From: Alteromonas gilva | Lineage (GTDB): Bacteria > Pseudomonadota > Gammaproteobacteria > Enterobacterales > Alteromonadaceae | Reading direction: 5' to 3' | Length of the DNA stretch: 64,000 bases | Assembly (NCBI RefSeq): GCF_028595265.1 | Contig: NZ_JAQQXP010000001.1 | Span: forward strand, 1,302,001-1,366,000 | Shown: positions 62,309-64,000 of the stretch, piece by piece | Layout: every line of letters starts with the position of its first letter | Position numbering within the stretch: position 1 is the stretch's first letter | Translations under genes and position numbers: made by a program | Notes under the pieces: generated by a model | The model's database searches: none | What the model was told of the DNA's origin: nothing | The model's input: only the letters and a program-made list of their open reading frames with translations

Positions 62309-64000
62309 TTATGCTGCGTCTCTGGTTGTTTCTGAACTTACTTCAGGTGAAACCAGGTCCAAATCAAAGGTAAACTCGTCCACTCTGATGGCCAGTTTAC
62401 GTTTTTCATTGTAGCTGTGCAGATCGGCGGCTTGTTGCGCATCAATCACGCCACGTTCCTGCAGTTTGTTCAACGCATTTTCAAAGGATACGAAAGGTAC
62501 CACCGGTTCTTTGCGCAGGGCTTTTTGTACCTTGCTCAATAGTGGAAGTACTTTGTGCTTCGCTTTAAATGCCTGCTCGTTGATGTCGTTACCATCACCA
62601 GCGATGGGTTTGACCAGGTGAGTCAGTTGCGCTTTAACGCTGTCATCCTGCAGTGCAGCTAAAGAGAGCTCACGAACCAGGTCATCGCTGATGGTGCTTA
62701 CGCTGCCACTGTAGGTGTTGGTCAGTAAGCGCATTAAGCCACGGGTAGCAGTGTTAGGGAAATTTCTTACGAAATTCACCAACGCTTGCTCAGCCTGCTG
62801 TAACGACCATTGCATGGCGTAGTCAAAATAAGGCTTCGCCTGCTGACGATCTTCAACGCGTTGCTCATAGAAGCGGATAGCGGCCATCGCCCCGTACAGG
62901 TAGCTCATCACGTCGCCCAAACGCGCCGACAACAACTCCGCTTTTTTAAGGTCGCCACCTAACACTGCCAGTGACAGATCCGCCATTGGGGCCAGCTTAG
63001 CTGATAATGCATTAAGGCGTTTCTCATAGCCTCGCACCTCAGGTAAGCTCGACTGTGCTCCTCTGGTAAAGGGCAGGTAACTCTTCGACAAGCTGCGGAA
63101 AGCGTTTTTAACACTGAAGCTAACCGTTTTGCGCAACACTTTATTAAACTGTGCGTCAGCTTTGCTGTCATTGCTATGGATTAAGTCGACCATTTCTTTT
63201 AAATGGGGGTGACAGCGCATCGCGCCCTGACCAAAAATCATCAGGTTGCGGGTAAGAATATTTGCCCCTTCAACAGTGATGGCAATTGGCAGTGCACTAT
63301 AGCCTGCAGCCAGCGTGTTCTGTGGGCCACGTTGAATGGCTTTACCTGCCTGAACGTCCATTGCCGCATTCATTACGTCACGACCAATTTCGGTCATGTG
63401 ATATTTGGCAATAGCGGTTACCACCGAGGGTTTTAGACCTTCGCCAAGCCCTTCAGTGGTAAGAACGCGCATTGATTCACATAAAAAGGTTTTACCCGCA
63501 ATCTCAGCCAGCTTTTCCTGGATACCTTCAAAGCGGCCAATAGGCAGACCAAATTGCTCACGAACAAAGGCGTATTCGGCTGTTGATTTTAACGCGCTTT
63601 GTGCGGTAGCTGTGCCCATTGCCGGCAATGAAATACCGCGGCCTGCGCCCAGACAGCTCACCAGCATTTGCCAGCCACGGCCGATGTTTTTCTGTCCGCC
63701 AATGATGAAGTCCATTGGAATAAACACATTCTGACCGCGCGTAGTGCCATTATAGAATTTTACGCCCATTGGGTCGTGACGGTTGCCCAGTTCTACACCC
63801 GGGTGAGATTTGGGCAGCAGTGCGCAGGTAATCCCTAATTCTAATTTGTCACCCAGCAGTTGATCCGGGTCGAATACCTTAAACGCCAGACCTAATACTG
63901 TGGCAATGGGGGCCAGCGTAATGTAACGCTTGTCCCAGCTCACAGACAAACCAATCACTTCTTCGCCGTTCCATTCGCCTTTAGTCACGATGGCGGCATC
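62309..64000 (-). CDS. fadE: Second FadE-type acyl-CoA dehydrogenase (N-terminus beyond the right edge)
   Basis: The frame runs through the right edge: codons before the apparent start (GAT GCC GCC ATC GTG) are open, so the N-terminus is missing. The visible part covers about 563 residues: WDKRYITLAPIATVLGLAFKVFDPDQLLGD, KYHMTEIGRDVMNAAMDVQAGKAI, VEGANILTRNLMIFGQGAMRCHP, and a C-terminal helical region. It is closely related to the FadE at 42449-44746 but clearly diverged, especially after residue 280, so the two probably differ in chain-length preference or regulation. It ends at a strong terminator. Confidence 0.92.
   Translation of the reverse strand, partial: DAAIVTKGEWNGEEVIGLSVSWDKRYITLAPIATVLGLAFKVFDPDQLLGDKLELGITCALLPKSHPGVELGNRHDPMGVKFYNGTTRGQNVFIPMDFIIGGQKNIGRGWQMLVSCLGAGRGISLPAMGTATAQSALKSTAEYAFVREQFGLPIGRFEGIQEKLAEIAGKTFLCESMRVLTTEGLGEGLKPSVVTAIAKYHMTEIGRDVMNAAMDVQAGKAIQRGPQNTLAAGYSALPIAITVEGANILTRNLMIFGQGAMRCHPHLKEMVDLIHSNDSKADAQFNKVLRKTVSFSVKNAFRSLSKSYLPFTRGAQSSLPEVRGYEKRLNALSAKLAPMADLSLAVLGGDLKKAELLSARLGDVMSYLYGAMAAIRFYEQRVEDRQQAKPYFDYAMQWSLQQAEQALVNFVRNFPNTATRGLMRLLTNTYSGSVSTISDDLVRELSLAALQDDSVKAQLTHLVKPIAGDGNDINEQAFKAKHKVLPLLSKVQKALRKEPVVPFVSFENALNKLQERGVIDAQQAADLHSYNEKRKLAIRVDEFTFDLDLVSPEVSSETTRDAA

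Overview
The window reads like a chromosomal segment of a marine gammaproteobacterium of the order Alteromonadales (Alteromonas, Aestuariibacter or a relative). The reasons are the combination of a TonB-dependent receptor/tryptophan-halogenase/GH97 sugar locus, membrane-anchored FadE acyl-CoA dehydrogenases with PsrA-like boxes, many GGDEF proteins, NhaA and a PL3 pectate lyase. The taxonomy is inferred from gene content, not from a marker gene. Nearly all the DNA is protein coding. I saw no rRNA, tRNA, CRISPR array, insertion sequence or prophage.

Layout. (1) 1-10452: aromatic catabolism locus. One operon (217-7254) encodes a MhaA-like flavin hydroxylase, a MhaB-like small partner (DUF2783), a degenerate metallo-beta-lactamase-fold protein, fumarylacetoacetase, a VOC-fold metalloprotein, maleylacetoacetate isomerase and an aldehyde dehydrogenase. 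It converges on a LuxR-type regulator, which is divergent from a class III 'aminotransferase' of the phospho-lyase type followed by an APH-fold kinase. Read together, kinase, phospho-lyase, aldehyde dehydrogenase, ring hydroxylase, ring opening, isomerase and hydrolase could take an aromatic beta-hydroxy amine (octopamine-like) to fumarate and acetoacetate. (2) 10664-18638: a DUF202 membrane protein, a secreted CBM13-PL3 pectate lyase, an NTF2-like protein, a short class I adenylate cyclase, and a fructokinase/ROK-regulator pair with a 14-bp tandem repeat between them. (3) 18720-25007: two diguanylate cyclases, a DUF4382 lipoprotein, a phosphatase-like protein and small unknowns. (4) 25067-27812: an arsenic operon arsR-arsC-arsH-acr3 with a perfect palindromic operator and a probable terminator. 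(5) 28143-37890: two chemoreceptors (one sCache; one soluble with two FixL/DosP-type heme-PAS signatures), two M1 aminopeptidases and an esterase. (6) 37989-46522: DUF2798, LysR, a diguanylate cyclase, nhaA, fadE with PsrA-like boxes, a two-helix membrane protein and upp. (7) 46746-55942: a LacI regulator converging on a TonB-dependent receptor, two tryptophan-halogenase-family flavoproteins and a GH97 alpha-glucosidase. (8) 56476-64000: DUF4174, DUF2237, a class C beta-lactamase-fold hydrolase, tdk, a GGDEF-EAL protein and a second, right-truncated fadE.

The most interesting items are the proposed aromatic amino-alcohol pathway, including the absence of a cupin homogentisate dioxygenase and the VOC protein as a candidate replacement; the tandem heme-PAS soluble chemoreceptor; and the paired halogenase/GH97/TonB locus. 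All functional statements rest on reading motifs in the translated sequence. No database search was run.
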